64,000 nucleotides of DNA, taken from G963665925 sp963676345 (GTDB lineage: Bacteria; Bacillota; Clostridia; Peptostreptococcales; Acidaminobacteraceae). Positions within the stretch are counted from its first letter, which is position 1. The number at the start of each line of letters is the position of its first letter. The notes beneath the pieces are model-generated. The model was not told the DNA's origin. It did no database searches and saw only the letters and a list, made by a program, of their open reading frames with translations. Position numbers and translations under genes: made by a program. Shown here one piece after another: positions 34,485-46,672 of the stretch. The stretch is taken from positions 1,054,001 through 1,118,000 of the forward strand of contig CAXXTS010000001.1 in the NCBI GenBank assembly GCA_963676345.2, read 5' to 3'.

Positions 34485-35564
34485 CTAATTTGACACTCGT
34501 GCAACACCAACAATTTTATAAGCAGTCTCTTTAGACAAATCTACAAAGGCATTGTCTACCTTTACAAGTGGTTTAAACTTGTCAAAAGCATTCACTAATA
34601 CGATTTCGCCCCGTCTTCCATCTGAGAGAATAATCTCCCGTCCTACAAAGTACGCTGTAATAAACTTAACAAGTCGCTCAGATACATATGGATCCAGTTC
34701 ATCATATGCAAGTTGCCATATGATTTCTGTTGCTTCAAAAACAGTATATGCCTTTCTGTATGGTCGATTGGACAAAAGTGCATGAAAGGTATCGGCTACT
34801 GCGATGATTCTTGCATTCAAATCAATCTGATCTCCAGCTTTACCTTCAGGATAACCAGATCCGTTTAACCTTTCATGATGTTCTGATACCGTTCGAATAA
34901 CATCTTCATCGTATGTTCCAGAAAGCGATAGGATATTCGTTGAATAATTAACATGTCTTCGCGCTTGAACTGATTCAAATGCATCTAAATCTGTAGGTTT
35001 GTCCAAAATGTTTTTCGATATACGCGCTTTTCCAATATCTGAAATATAGGCTGCTACCGCCAGCTTATATATTTGCTGCTGACTGAGATGGAGCCATTTC
35101 CCCATGACGACACTCAATATACAGACACTCACGCTATGTGTATTTTCGTATTCATCTATAACTTCGACACGTTGAAGCAGACGTAATACATCGTCATGCT
35201 TATAGAATTGATGAACAAGTTCTCCGACAACCTGTAGAACTTCATTATACTCAACTTGTTTACCATTTCGAACTTCACTGCTTATCGTCTTATAAAACTC
35301 AACTGAACGTTTAAAAACATCTTTCTGCCTGCCTTCAATGGCAGCAAGAACGTTAGGTACTGACTTCACCGTTGACTGCGGTGGTCTAGATGCTTTTTTG
35401 GGTTCATGAACAAAGACATAATCTACATTAAGTCGCTTGAGCGTTTTTATATGGGCGTCTGTTAGTTTCACTCCAGATGATATAATCACGGTATCATATT
35501 CATTAATAATATCTTGTGCTATTACAAGTCCTGCAAATATTTCATCAATCATCATCATTCTCAT
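34485..35564 (-). CDS. HD-GYP-like protein with degenerate HD site (paralogue 2)
   Basis: A 359-residue paralogue of the gene at 30432-31571, with the same cap domain, HD-GYP layout and C-terminal tail (LSDGRRGEIVLVNAFDKFKPLV). The HD pair reads Ser175-Asp176 in ISDIGKA, so the metal-binding His is lost here too, while HHERLNGSGYP (229-239) is kept. It is therefore more likely a c-di-GMP-responsive protein than a working phosphodiesterase. GAGGGTGG lies six bases before ATG 35564; an upstream extension of 15 codons lacks a ribosome site. Confidence 0.85.
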   Translation of the reverse strand: MRMMMIDEIFAGLVIAQDIINEYDTVIISSGVKLTDAHIKTLKRLNVDYVFVHEPKKASRPPQSTVKSVPNVLAAIEGRQKDVFKRSVEFYKTISSEVRNGKQVEYNEVLQVVGELVHQFYKHDDVLRLLQRVEVIDEYENTHSVSVCILSVVMGKWLHLSQQQIYKLAVAAYISDIGKARISKNILDKPTDLDAFESVQARRHVNYSTNILSLSGTYDEDVIRTVSEHHERLNGSGYPEGKAGDQIDLNARIIAVADTFHALLSNRPYRKAYTVFEATEIIWQLAYDELDPYVSERLVKFITAYFVGREIILSDGRRGEIVLVNAFDKFKPLVKVDNAFVDLSKETAYKIVGVARVSN

Positions 35565-35655
35565 ATAGTACCACCCTCTTGTAACAGACTTTATTTTCAA
35601 CCTCAACACCTATTCTTATAAATAGGACAATTTTCTTATGAGCTGCGACTCTTTT

Positions 35656-35664
35656 ATTATATCA
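35656..35664 (-). promoter_or_regulatory. extended -10 promoter of HD-GYP-like gene 2
   Basis: TGATATAAT on the minus strand, about 90 bases before the start codon. No good -35 box is seen. Confidence 0.4.
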
Positions 35665-35679
35665 CCTATTTAAACTCAC

Positions 35680-35709
35680 TTTCCACAATTAAAGAATATG
35701 AATTATAAT
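35680..35709 (+). promoter_or_regulatory. promoter of the YprB-like gene
   Basis: TTTCCA at 35680-35685 and TATAAT at 35704-35709 with an 18-bp spacer. The leader would be very short, just long enough for the AGGAGG site. Confidence 0.45.
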
Positions 35710-35731
35710 ATTGTTATAGGAGGCACATCTA

Positions 35732-36724
35732 TTGAAAACAATACACCGTAAAGTACTCGAAAACTTTGAATATCCAAAAGCGCTTAGTCAATTCATCCCT
35801 AAAGAAGATTTTGTGCTCTTTGACATTGAAACAACTGGCCTAAGTCACACCAAAAGCGAAGTCATACTCATTGGCTATATCACCTATAATGGAAGTGACT
35901 TTATACTCAGCCAATTATTCTGTGAAAGTCGGAGCGAAGAAAGAGAACTGCTCATTGCTTTTAAAGAGATTATTGACACAAAGCGTTACTATATTTCTTT
36001 TAATGGAAGAGCGTTCGATATCCCTTACACCAACAGCCGAATGGGTATACACAATATAAACTGTACTATGAGCAAATCTAGAAACCTTGACCTTATGCGT
36101 CTAGTAAAACACAACAAGACCTTTTTTAACTTTGATGACTTTAAACTTAAAACAGTTGAAAAGTTCCTAGGCATTGAAAGAGAAGATACCATAAGCGGTA
36201 AAGAAAGTGTCGATCTTTATTTAGAATATGAACACACACACAGCTTGGAGTTAGAACGAAAAATACTGCTGCATAATTATGAAGATATTTTGTACCTGAT
36301 GGAGTGTTTGGAAATAATTGAACACTGTACGCCTGAATCACTCTTTCTCGAAGCGCCCATTACGCTCGCAACCAAGTTTGGGGTTGGCATTATATCAGAT
36401 ATAAACTGCAAGGGTAACAAGCTTAAGGTACGCATTGAGACAGAAGGGTTTCTCAAACAAGATTATTACCACTACAGCACTACGCTAACCTGGGTTTACT
36501 CAGATTCTAGTAAGTGCATCGACCTTGAGATTCCAACGTTTGATTTAAAGATTGGGGATTCTACCTATACCTTTATTGACATTGATCTAATCAGTGCTGA
36601 TCAGATTGTTTTTAATCGTCTCGATACCCCTGAAAAAATGACTTATCTTGTCCAAGTCGATAAATCAATTCATTATCCATCGACCCTGAACTATATTAAG
36701 ACGCTATTAATAGAGCTTCCATAA
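35732..36724 (+). CDS. ribonuclease H-like exonuclease, YprB type
   Basis: A 330-residue protein with a DEDD-type exonuclease domain in its first 200 residues: FDIETTGL (about 29-36), SFNGRAFDIPYTNSR and the final HNYEDILYLMECL. This arrangement matches YprB, a ribonuclease H-like protein of Firmicutes whose substrate is not settled. The C-terminal 120 residues (beta-rich, no known domain) are less conserved. The start codon is TTG 35732, eight bases after a strong AGGAGG. It is divergent from HD-GYP-like gene 2. Confidence 0.85.
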   Translation: MKTIHRKVLENFEYPKALSQFIPKEDFVLFDIETTGLSHTKSEVILIGYITYNGSDFILSQLFCESRSEERELLIAFKEIIDTKRYYISFNGRAFDIPYTNSRMGIHNINCTMSKSRNLDLMRLVKHNKTFFNFDDFKLKTVEKFLGIEREDTISGKESVDLYLEYEHTHSLELERKILLHNYEDILYLMECLEIIEHCTPESLFLEAPITLATKFGVGIISDINCKGNKLKVRIETEGFLKQDYYHYSTTLTWVYSDSSKCIDLEIPTFDLKIGDSTYTFIDIDLISADQIVFNRLDTPEKMTYLVQVDKSIHYPSTLNYIKTLLIELP

Positions 36725-36779
36725 ATATCAATGGGCCTACGAGTCACATAACGGACTCCATGTATATAAAACTCAAAGT

Positions 36780-36833
36780 AGAAGGCTTGTATAGACTAGA
36801 AGAGACTCTCTTTTGATCTCATACTTGCCTTCT
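36780..36833 (+). terminator. possible terminator of the YprB-like gene
   Basis: AGAAGGC-TT-GTAT pairs with ATAC-TT-GCCTTCT across a long loop and is followed by an imperfect T-rich stretch, about 55 bases past the stop. Confidence 0.4.
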
Positions 36834-36859
36834 TATTTACCTTCCTTTTACAACAACAT

Positions 36860-36891
36860 AAAAAAACACTTTCAATTGACTTGAAAGTGTT
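36860..36891 (-). terminator. intrinsic terminator of the rrn-tRNA operon
   Basis: AACACTTTCAA pairs with TTGAAAGTGTT and is followed by seven T on the minus strand. It begins four bases past the CCA end of tRNA-Phe, the last gene of the operon. Confidence 0.9.
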
Positions 36892-36895
36892 CTCT

Positions 36896-36971
36896 TGGTG
36901 CCCAGAGGCGGAATCGAACCACCGACACGGGGATTTTCAGTCCCCTGCTCTACCGACTGAGCTATCTGGGC
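36896..36971 (-). tRNA. tRNA-Phe (GAA)
   Basis: Full cloverleaf, 76 nt with encoded CCA. The anticodon loop reads CTGAAAA. It is the last gene before the operon terminator. Confidence 0.97.
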
Positions 36972-36982
36972 AAATATGTAAT

Positions 36983-37059
<77 letters not shown>

Positions 37060-37081
37060 ACTTGTAAGTGGTTATGAAAAA

Positions 37082-37158
<77 letters not shown>

Positions 37159-37197
37159 AAGTGTGGTGTTACTTACAGTCAGTTCTTAAAATAAAAA

Positions 37198-37273
37198 TGG
37201 CAGGGGTGAAAGGACTTGAACCCTCGGCACGCGGTTTTGGAGACCGCTGCTCTACCAACTGAGCTACACCCCT
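37198..37273 (-). tRNA. tRNA-Trp (CCA)
   Basis: 76 nt with encoded CCA; acceptor AGGGGTG with discriminator G and anticodon loop CTCCAAA. Confidence 0.97.
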
Positions 37274-37304
37274 ACGTTTTAATGCATGTTATGCTTTTTA
37301 AATC

Positions 37305-37381
37305 TGGTGGGCCTTCAGGGACTCGAACCCCGGACCGTCCGGTTATGAGCCGGATGCTCTGACCAACTGAGCTAAAGGCCC
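37305..37381 (-). tRNA. tRNA with CAT anticodon, probably tRNA-Ile2
   Basis: 77 nt with encoded CCA; anticodon loop CTCATAA. The body (GGGCCTTTAGCTCAG, GGCTCATAACC) resembles Firmicutes tRNA-Ile2, in which TilS converts C34 to lysidine so that AUA is read. The other two CAT tRNAs here are clearly elongator and initiator Met. Confidence 0.9.
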
Positions 37382-37398
37382 TGATGGATTTTAATAGA

Positions 37399-37490
37399 TG
37401 GCGGAGAAGGAGGGATTTGAACCCTCGCGACGCGTAAACGCCCTACTCCCTTAGCAGGGGAGCCTCTTCAGCCACTTGAGTACTTCTCCG
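37399..37490 (-). tRNA. tRNA-Ser (GCT)
   Basis: 92 nt with a long variable arm and encoded CCA; anticodon loop CTGCTAA. Confidence 0.96.
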
Positions 37491-37498
37491 TCTATTAA

Positions 37499-37587
37499 TG
37501 GCGGAGAGGGTGGGATTCGAACCCACGTGGGCTTTCACCCTAACGGTTTTCAAGACCGCCCCGTTATGACCACTTCGGTACCTCTCC
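37499..37587 (-). tRNA. tRNA-Ser (TGA)
   Basis: 89 nt with a long variable arm and encoded CCA; anticodon loop CTTGAAA. Confidence 0.96.
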
Positions 37588-37592
37588 TTATA

Positions 37593-37668
37593 TGGTGACC
37601 CATCTGCGACTCGAACGCAGGACACCCTGATTAAAAGTCAGGTGCTCTACCGACTGAGCTAATGGGTC
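37593..37668 (-). tRNA. tRNA-Lys (TTT)
   Basis: 76 nt with encoded CCA; anticodon loop CTTTTAA. Confidence 0.97.
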
Positions 37669-37672
37669 ATGT

Positions 37673-37748
37673 TGGCTGGGGATACAGGACTCGAACCTGT
37701 GAATGACGGAGTCAAAGTCCGCTGCCTTACCGACTTGGCTAATCCCCA
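37673..37748 (-). tRNA. tRNA-Gln (TTG)
   Basis: 76 nt with encoded CCA; 5' end TGGGGAT, anticodon loop CTTTGAC. Confidence 0.97.
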
Positions 37749-37753
37749 ATATG

Positions 37754-37838
37754 TGGTGGTGGGAGAAGGATTCGAACCTTCGAAGACTCAGTCAACGGAT
37801 TTACAGTCCGCCCCCTTTGGCCACTCGGGAACCCCACC
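37754..37838 (-). tRNA. tRNA-Tyr (GTA)
   Basis: 85 nt with a long variable arm and encoded CCA; anticodon loop CTGTAAA. Confidence 0.96.
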
Positions 37839-37867
37839 ATTTATCTTTAAGTCCACTCGCATCTCTG

Positions 37868-37901
37868 CGTTGCTCAGTCATTCAACTGTGCGCCTCGAGC
37901 T
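37868..37901. repeat. spacer repeat copy A (short form)
   Basis: The plus strand reads CGTTGCTCAGTCATTC then GCGCCTCGAGCT. Both ends match copy C in the 16S-23S spacer, but the central hairpin is missing. It lies in the 274-base gap between tRNA-Thr and tRNA-Tyr. Confidence 0.5.
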
Positions 37902-37954
37902 ACTTATGGCTTTAAACTAAAATTCTTTATAATCATATATGCTACGTATATCTT

Positions 37955-38027
37955 CGTCGCTCAGCCTTCCTCAATCAGTTGCGTACTCAGGTACGCGCCT
38001 TCAATTGTCAGTCTGGCGCCTTGATTT
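37955..38027. repeat. spacer repeat copy B
   Basis: CGTCGCTCAGCCTTCC, a GCGTAC-TCAG-GTACGC hairpin, GCCTTC and GGCGCCTTGATTT occur in the same order as in copy C at 42076-42150, with the hairpin arms changed in a paired way. Confidence 0.6.
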
Positions 38028-38112
38028 ACTTGCATCTATAATTCTAAAATTACATTAATGATTGAATTTGTTTCACAAACTCTTTCGTGATTTTATCACC
38101 TTTAAAATTAAA

Positions 38113-38188
<76 letters not shown>

Positions 38189-38196
38189 CCATAAAA

Positions 38197-38273
38197 TGGC
38201 GACCCAGAAGAGACTCGAACTCTCGACCTCCAGCGTGACAGGCTGGCGTTCTAACCAACTGAACTACTGGGCC
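38197..38273 (-). tRNA. tRNA-Asp (GTC)
   Basis: 77 nt with encoded CCA; anticodon loop CTGTCAC. Confidence 0.97.
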
Positions 38274-38277
38274 ATAA

Positions 38278-38353
38278 TGGTGGGAGTAATAGGGCTCGAA
38301 CCTATGACCCTCTGCTTGTAAGGCAGATGCTCTCCCAGCTGAGCTATACTCCC
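38278..38353 (-). tRNA. tRNA-Val (TAC)
   Basis: 76 nt with encoded CCA; acceptor GGGAGTA, anticodon loop CTTACAA. Confidence 0.97.
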
Positions 38354-38379
38354 ACATGTACCTCTTTCGAGGATTTTAA

Positions 38380-38454
38380 TGGTGACCCCTATGGGAATCG
38401 AACCCATGTTACCGCCGTGAAAGGGCGGTGTCTTAACCGCTTGACCAAGGGGCC
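38380..38454 (-). tRNA. tRNA-Glu (TTC)
   Basis: 75 nt with encoded CCA; anticodon loop CTTTCAC. Confidence 0.97.
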
Positions 38455-38464
38455 ATTAAATAAA

Positions 38465-38541
38465 TGGTAGCGGCGAGTGGACTCGAACCACCGACCTTTC
38501 GGGTATGAACCGAACGCTCTAGCCAACTAAGCTACGCCGCC
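38465..38541 (-). tRNA. tRNA-Met (CAT), elongator
   Basis: 77 nt with encoded CCA; acceptor GGCGGCG, anticodon loop TTCATAC. It lacks the GGG/CCC anticodon stem of the initiator. Confidence 0.95.
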
Positions 38542-38594
38542 AAATATAAAGTGAAGTCACATTGCATCTTCACTTAAATTTGATGTTACTTTAA

Positions 38595-38670
38595 TGGTTG
38601 CGGGGACAGGATTCGAACCTGCGACCTCCGGGTTATGAGCCCGACGAGCTGCCAGCTGCTCCACCCCGCG
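38595..38670 (-). tRNA. tRNA-fMet (CAT), initiator
   Basis: 76 nt with encoded CCA. The unpaired 5' C (CGCGGGG against CCCCGCA) and the three G-C pairs closing the anticodon loop (GGG-CTCATAA-CCC) mark an initiator. Confidence 0.96.
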
Positions 38671-38691
38671 TCATATTTGTGTTTATCTAAT

Positions 38692-38766
38692 TGGCTCCAA
38701 GGGTGGGACTCGAACCCACAGCCTACCGGTTAACAGCCGGTTGCTCCACCATTGAGCTACCTTGGA
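38692..38766 (-). tRNA. tRNA-Asn (GTT)
   Basis: 75 nt with encoded CCA; acceptor TCCAAGG with discriminator G, anticodon loop CTGTTAA. It is the first tRNA after 5S. Confidence 0.96.
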
Positions 38767-38776
38767 ACAATTTGAA

Positions 38777-38892
38777 ACCGGCGACGACCTACTCTCCCAG
38801 GGGGCTGCCCCCCAAGTACCATCGGCGCTGAAAAGCTTAACTGCTGTGTTCGGAATGGGAACAGGTGTGACCTTTTCGCCATCATCACCGGA
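38777..38892 (-). rRNA. rrf: 5S ribosomal RNA
   Basis: About 116 nt. It holds the conserved core (CACACCTGTTCCCATTCCGA, then ACACAGCAGTTAAGC, and GGGAGAGTAGG) between paired ends (CCGGTGA / TCGTCGCCGG). End positions are accurate to a few bases. Confidence 0.95.
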
Positions 38893-39130
38893 TTTCAATG
38901 TGTTATCTTTGCGTTAAGAATGCTTAACGACAAGATTTATTTTAGCAGAACTGCTTTCTTTTGTCAATGCTTAAACTGTATTTTCTTACTTTATTTAAGT
39001 ATTTTTACAGCTTACATATTGAATACAAAGTTCTGACAATTCTGTCGGTTTGTGAAGGTATTCACCTTCAAAACTGCACATGATCTTAAAAGACGTTTGT
39101 TTCACTTTGGTTTTGACCCAAATTCTTATT

Positions 39131-42045
<2,915 letters not shown>

Positions 42046-42075
42046 AATTTAATGACGCGCATTCATCTTCCAGCT

Positions 42076-42150
42076 CGTCGTTGCTGCTCAGTCATCAGTC
42101 AGTTACGTATATTATACGTGCCTTCCCTCTTCCTTCGCGCGCCTCGATCT
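42076..42150. repeat. spacer repeat copy C
   Basis: CGTCGTTGCTGCTCAGTCAT, an ACGTAT-ATT-ATACGT hairpin, GCCTTCC and GCGCGCCTCGATCT occur in the order seen in copy B of the tRNA spacer. Confidence 0.6.
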
Positions 42151-42371
42151 GTAAGCGACTGCTTTGTCATGATAAACTGTTCTCTGATTATTAATCAATG
42201 AGTATTTATAATTCGAGTTTGAGTTTTGTTTACCTCAGTGAAACTGTATCTAACCCTTTTCTTAAAACTTAGTTTCAATATTTTGGTTTGATACGTTTTC
42301 GTCTTCTAATTCATATGCAGTTTTCAAGGTGCATTAAACAAGAAACCAGTGCATAGCACTTTCAGTCTCTC

Positions 42372-42389
42372 AAAATTAAACAGTATAGA
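42372..42389. other. 16S processing stem, 3' arm
   Basis: This 18-base run is exactly complementary to 44061-44078 upstream of 16S. In the precursor the two would pair and bring both ends of 16S together, as in RNase III processing stems. Confidence 0.75.
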
Positions 42390-42394
42390 GTACG

Positions 42395-43940
<1,546 letters not shown>

Positions 43941-44243
43941 TTGTTTCAAATGTTTTTGATCGCTCAGATGAATCTGACTAATTAATCATTATCATCCGTT
44001 ACGAATCTTTGGTGCATCTAGACCTTGTCTTGATGCGGTAAAAGAATTGAACGTGTTAATTCTATACTGTTTAATTTTCAAAGACCAATTATTTCCTAAT
44101 TTGTCAGCCGCTCTTGTTGTTAGCGACTCAATTATCTTAACATGTTTGCCGCCGTGCTGTCAAGAAGTTTTTTCAACTTTTTTCTCAGCTCCGAGCAACT
44201 CAAATCATCTGAAAATGTTTGGCTCGCTCGTGACGACTTAGTA

Positions 44244-44273
44244 ATAGTACCACTTACAGACCCCGCATGTCAA
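44244..44273 (-). promoter_or_regulatory. promoter of the rrn-tRNA operon
   Basis: TTGACA at 44268-44273 and TACTAT at 44244-44249 on the minus strand, spacer 18 bp, preceded by an A-rich stretch. It lies about 300 bases before 16S, and no other strong promoter is seen. Confidence 0.75.
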
Positions 44274-44501
44274 CACTAATTCAAGCTTTTTTATGCTTTT
44301 TATTAAAGTTGAACTGTTTTAAGTTTTCTGACTACATTCTCTTCATTAAAGGACTGTTGCGTGCAGGCTCTTTGACGCCCTGTCCCTGTACTGTACACAT
44401 CATAATCCTATGATTTCTTCTAACATCAGGGGGACAAAAAAATGGAAATTTTAAGGTCAAAACCCCCATTCATCTTATTTTGCTTTCCAAAATAAGACCA
44501 T

Positions 44502-44537
44502 AAAAAAACGAGGTGCGTAGAATACGTACCCCGTTTT
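44502..44537 (-). terminator. intrinsic terminator of the 129-aa membrane protein gene
   Basis: A 14-bp stem around GGGTACGTA/TACGCACC with flanking AAAC/GTTT is followed by seven T on the minus strand, about 63 bases past the stop codon. Confidence 0.75.
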
Positions 44538-44600
44538 GTGACTAACCTTCACCTATTTTTATATCTTTAGAAAACTTTTCGCCTTTTGAATATAGAATAC

Positions 44601-44990
44601 TTAAGCTAAGTTTTCTACCTTAGACAGGAAGTAATCCTTATTTTGGATTTCATAAACTGCATACTTAAAGTGAAAACGCTTTGTAGCAAGAACTTCTTCA
44701 CCATTTCTCTCAAACAGATAACCACGGCCATATGCTTGAACAAAACGCCAGCCCATTTCTTCCATTTTATTAAAGAAGACTTCGTCTTGTGTGTCCTTAT
44801 GTACTATATACATGAGCGTTTTTTGACAAACACGTGCAATTTCTTTTTTGTCTTTCTCCAGTTTACAGATTCCCACTATTAAATCAATCAGCTTAAGTTC
44901 ATAGTAAACTTTCACAATAATCGCTATAGACATTAAAGCTATAATTACTCTGCCTATCTTTTTATAGCCTTCAAATTCATCTCGACGCAT
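44601..44990 (-). CDS. hypothetical membrane protein, 129 aa
   Basis: A small protein with one hydrophobic segment (about 12-42, VIIALMSIAIIV and ELKLIDLIVGI) and a soluble C-terminal domain (FFNKMEEMGWRFVQAYGRGYLFERNGEEVLATKRFHF). I do not recognise the family, though the WRFVQAYGRGYLFER segment looks like a conserved core. GGAGGTGA lies just before ATG 44990. It sits alone between the rrn operon and an insertion sequence and has its own terminator. Confidence 0.75.
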   Translation of the reverse strand: MRRDEFEGYKKIGRVIIALMSIAIIVKVYYELKLIDLIVGICKLEKDKKEIARVCQKTLMYIVHKDTQDEVFFNKMEEMGWRFVQAYGRGYLFERNGEEVLATKRFHFKYAVYEIQNKDYFLSKVENLA

Positions 44991-45148
44991 TTCGTCACCT
45001 CCACAAACCTTTTCAATTACCCTTTAAGTAATAACTTCTATACCCCAATTGAAAGTCCTCTATTTAATATTATCTTAAATTTTATGCAAAGCCACATAAT
45101 TTAACATGAACTGCTTTCAGCTTAAATATCTAAAACAAAAGCGTACTG

Positions 45149-45156
45149 ACTATTTA
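45149..45156. repeat. 8-bp target site duplication, left copy
   Basis: ACTATTTA, repeated exactly at 46622-46629 on the other side of the IS. An 8-bp duplication is normal for ISL3-family elements. The perfect match suggests recent insertion. Confidence 0.95.
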
Positions 45157-46621
45157 GGTTCTACAATAAATGTTGGGGTGGATTAATAATCCACCCCATT
45201 ACTGTTTCAAAAAATAGAAGTGCACTTATAGACAAAGCTCTTTAAAATGTAAGTTGTCGAGACAAACATTAAAGAAAGGGGCTAAGTTATAAGTGCACAA
45301 TTATTCTATCAGCAAGTTACTAGGTTTGGAAGGGGTTCGTGTAAAGAATATCTCTCATACCGATACTTCCATAAAACTTTATGTAACAACAGCAAAGAAA
45401 TCAGTCGTATGCCCTGAGTGTGGAAATCACACTTCTAAAGTTCACGATTACAGGAATCAAGAGTTTAAGGATTTACCGATTAGCGGAAAACAGGCACTAA
45501 TCATCTTAAAGAAAAGACGATACGCTTGTTCCTGTGGAAAAAGGTTCTATGAGCCATATACTTTCTTGCCCAAATACCAACGCAAGACTAATCGTGTAAG
45601 TGCAATGATCTGCGATCAGATGGCTAAATCTATTCCGATTACAACTATTGCAAAAGACTTAGGATTATCACCGACAACGGTTTCTAGAACATTTGACTTC
45701 GTGAGTTATCCTAAAATCACACGTATGCCCAAAGTTTTATCCATTGATGAATTCAAAGGAAATGCGGGCCACAACAAGTACCAGTGTATCCTGGTAGATG
45801 CTCAGAAAAAACGAATCTTAGATATTCTTCCCGATCGTAGACTTGAACATTTACAAGCTTACTTTAGGTCCATTCCTCTGTTTGAGAGACAAAAGGTCAA
45901 ATACTTCGTGTGTGATATGTGGAAACAGTATGCTCAAATAGCTCATGACTTCTTTCCTAATGCTAAGATTATAACTGATAAGTATCACTTTGTTAGACAA
46001 GTCACTTGGGCTATAGAAAACGTTCGTAAACGCGCTCAAAAGGATATGATTCCTTCCGTCAGAAAGTACTTCAAACGCAGTAAATCACTTATTCTTAAAC
46101 GAAATCACAAACTTTCAGATACAGACAAAGAGCGTCTTCAAAACATGCTTTTATACCATGATGATCTAAGAACTGCATACCTACTTAAAGAAAAGTTCTA
46201 CAACATATGTAAAATGGACAAGTACTCTTTGCAGCGCAAAGCTTATACTGACTGGATTAAGTATGCCGAATCGGTCCATATCCCTGAGTTTAAGAACTGT
46301 ATAAAAGCCTTCAGAAACTGGCATAAAGAAATCCTACATACCTTTAAATACGGATATACGAATGGTCCTACTGAAGGTTTCAATAATAAGATCAAAGTAC
46401 TTAAGCGCGTTTCATATGGCTTTCAGAATTTCAACAGATTCAGAAATAGAATACTACATACCTGCAATCACTAATTCTACTCAAACTTCATCGCCAGTCA
46501 CTGCTGGCTTATTAAGCATGCTTACAACTGACATGAGCTTCTATGCACTTCTTTTTCACTCCAAAAAACAGTAATGGAGTGCGATCTGTTAAGATCGCAC
46601 CCCAACTATTGACTTAGAACC
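45157..46621 (+). mobile_element. ISL3-family insertion sequence, intact
   Basis: A 1465-bp element with terminal inverted repeats beginning GGTTCTA. The first 24 bases of the two ends match at 18 positions and both end in GTTGGGGTG. Each end then carries a palindromic hairpin (45175-45197 and 46576-46603) and CCATTACTGTTT. It holds one transposase gene and is flanked by 8-bp duplications. All parts needed for mobility seem present. Confidence 0.95.
45293..46474 (+). CDS. ISL3-family transposase
   Basis: A 393-residue DDE-type transposase. An N-terminal zinc-finger region has CPECG and a later CSCG pair (VVCPECGNHTSKVHDY, RYACSCGKRFYEPY), followed by an HTH (TTIAKDLGLSPTTVSRTF). The catalytic region has SIDEFKGN (first Asp), FVCDMWKQYAQIA and the Glu in NGPTEGFNNKIKVLKR. 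Length is a little shorter than some family members but no motif is missing. The start is GTG 45293 with AAAGGGG upstream. There is no sign of a frameshift. Confidence 0.95.
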   Translation: MHNYSISKLLGLEGVRVKNISHTDTSIKLYVTTAKKSVVCPECGNHTSKVHDYRNQEFKDLPISGKQALIILKKRRYACSCGKRFYEPYTFLPKYQRKTNRVSAMICDQMAKSIPITTIAKDLGLSPTTVSRTFDFVSYPKITRMPKVLSIDEFKGNAGHNKYQCILVDAQKKRILDILPDRRLEHLQAYFRSIPLFERQKVKYFVCDMWKQYAQIAHDFFPNAKIITDKYHFVRQVTWAIENVRKRAQKDMIPSVRKYFKRSKSLILKRNHKLSDTDKERLQNMLLYHDDLRTAYLLKEKFYNICKMDKYSLQRKAYTDWIKYAESVHIPEFKNCIKAFRNWHKEILHTFKYGYTNGPTEGFNNKIKVLKRVSYGFQNFNRFRNRILHTCNH

Positions 46622-46629
46622 ACTATTTA
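46622..46629. repeat. 8-bp target site duplication, right copy
   Basis: ACTATTTA, identical to 45149-45156. Confidence 0.95.
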
Positions 46630-46672
46630 AAGTCGGCACGCTTAATGAGTCGCATAAAAACACTACTTCCTA

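Larger units (their letters stand above)
43941..44600. other. rrn leader, promoter and upstream noncoding DNA
   Basis: From 44243 down to 43941 is the rrn leader. It contains TGGTCTTTGAAAATTAAACA, an antitermination-type segment that is also the 5' arm of the 16S stem (44061-44078). Above the promoter an A/T-rich stretch could act as an UP element. 44340-44500 shows nothing recognisable except a TCTTATTTT/AAAATAAGA hairpin at 44472-44497. A terminator follows at 44502-44537. Confidence 0.6.
45139..46643 (-). terminator. former topoisomerase-operon terminator, split by the insertion sequence
   Basis: With the IS and one target copy removed, AAGCGTACTGACT (45139-45151), loop ATTTAA and AGTCGGCACGCTT (46631-46643) join into a 13-bp stem with one mismatch and one G-U pair. 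On the minus strand it would be followed by TTTTGTTTT. It lies 29 bases past the stop of the topoisomerase A gene, where an intrinsic terminator is expected. The IS sits in the loop and at its edge. Confidence 0.75.

Noticed and set aside
37305..37381. A second elongator tRNA-Met
   Set aside because: The CAT anticodon fits, but the body matches tRNA-Ile2 better and clear elongator and initiator tRNA-Met genes are already present.
45293..46474. Degenerate or frameshifted transposase
   Set aside because: The frame is continuous with all catalytic motifs, and terminal repeats and target duplications are intact.
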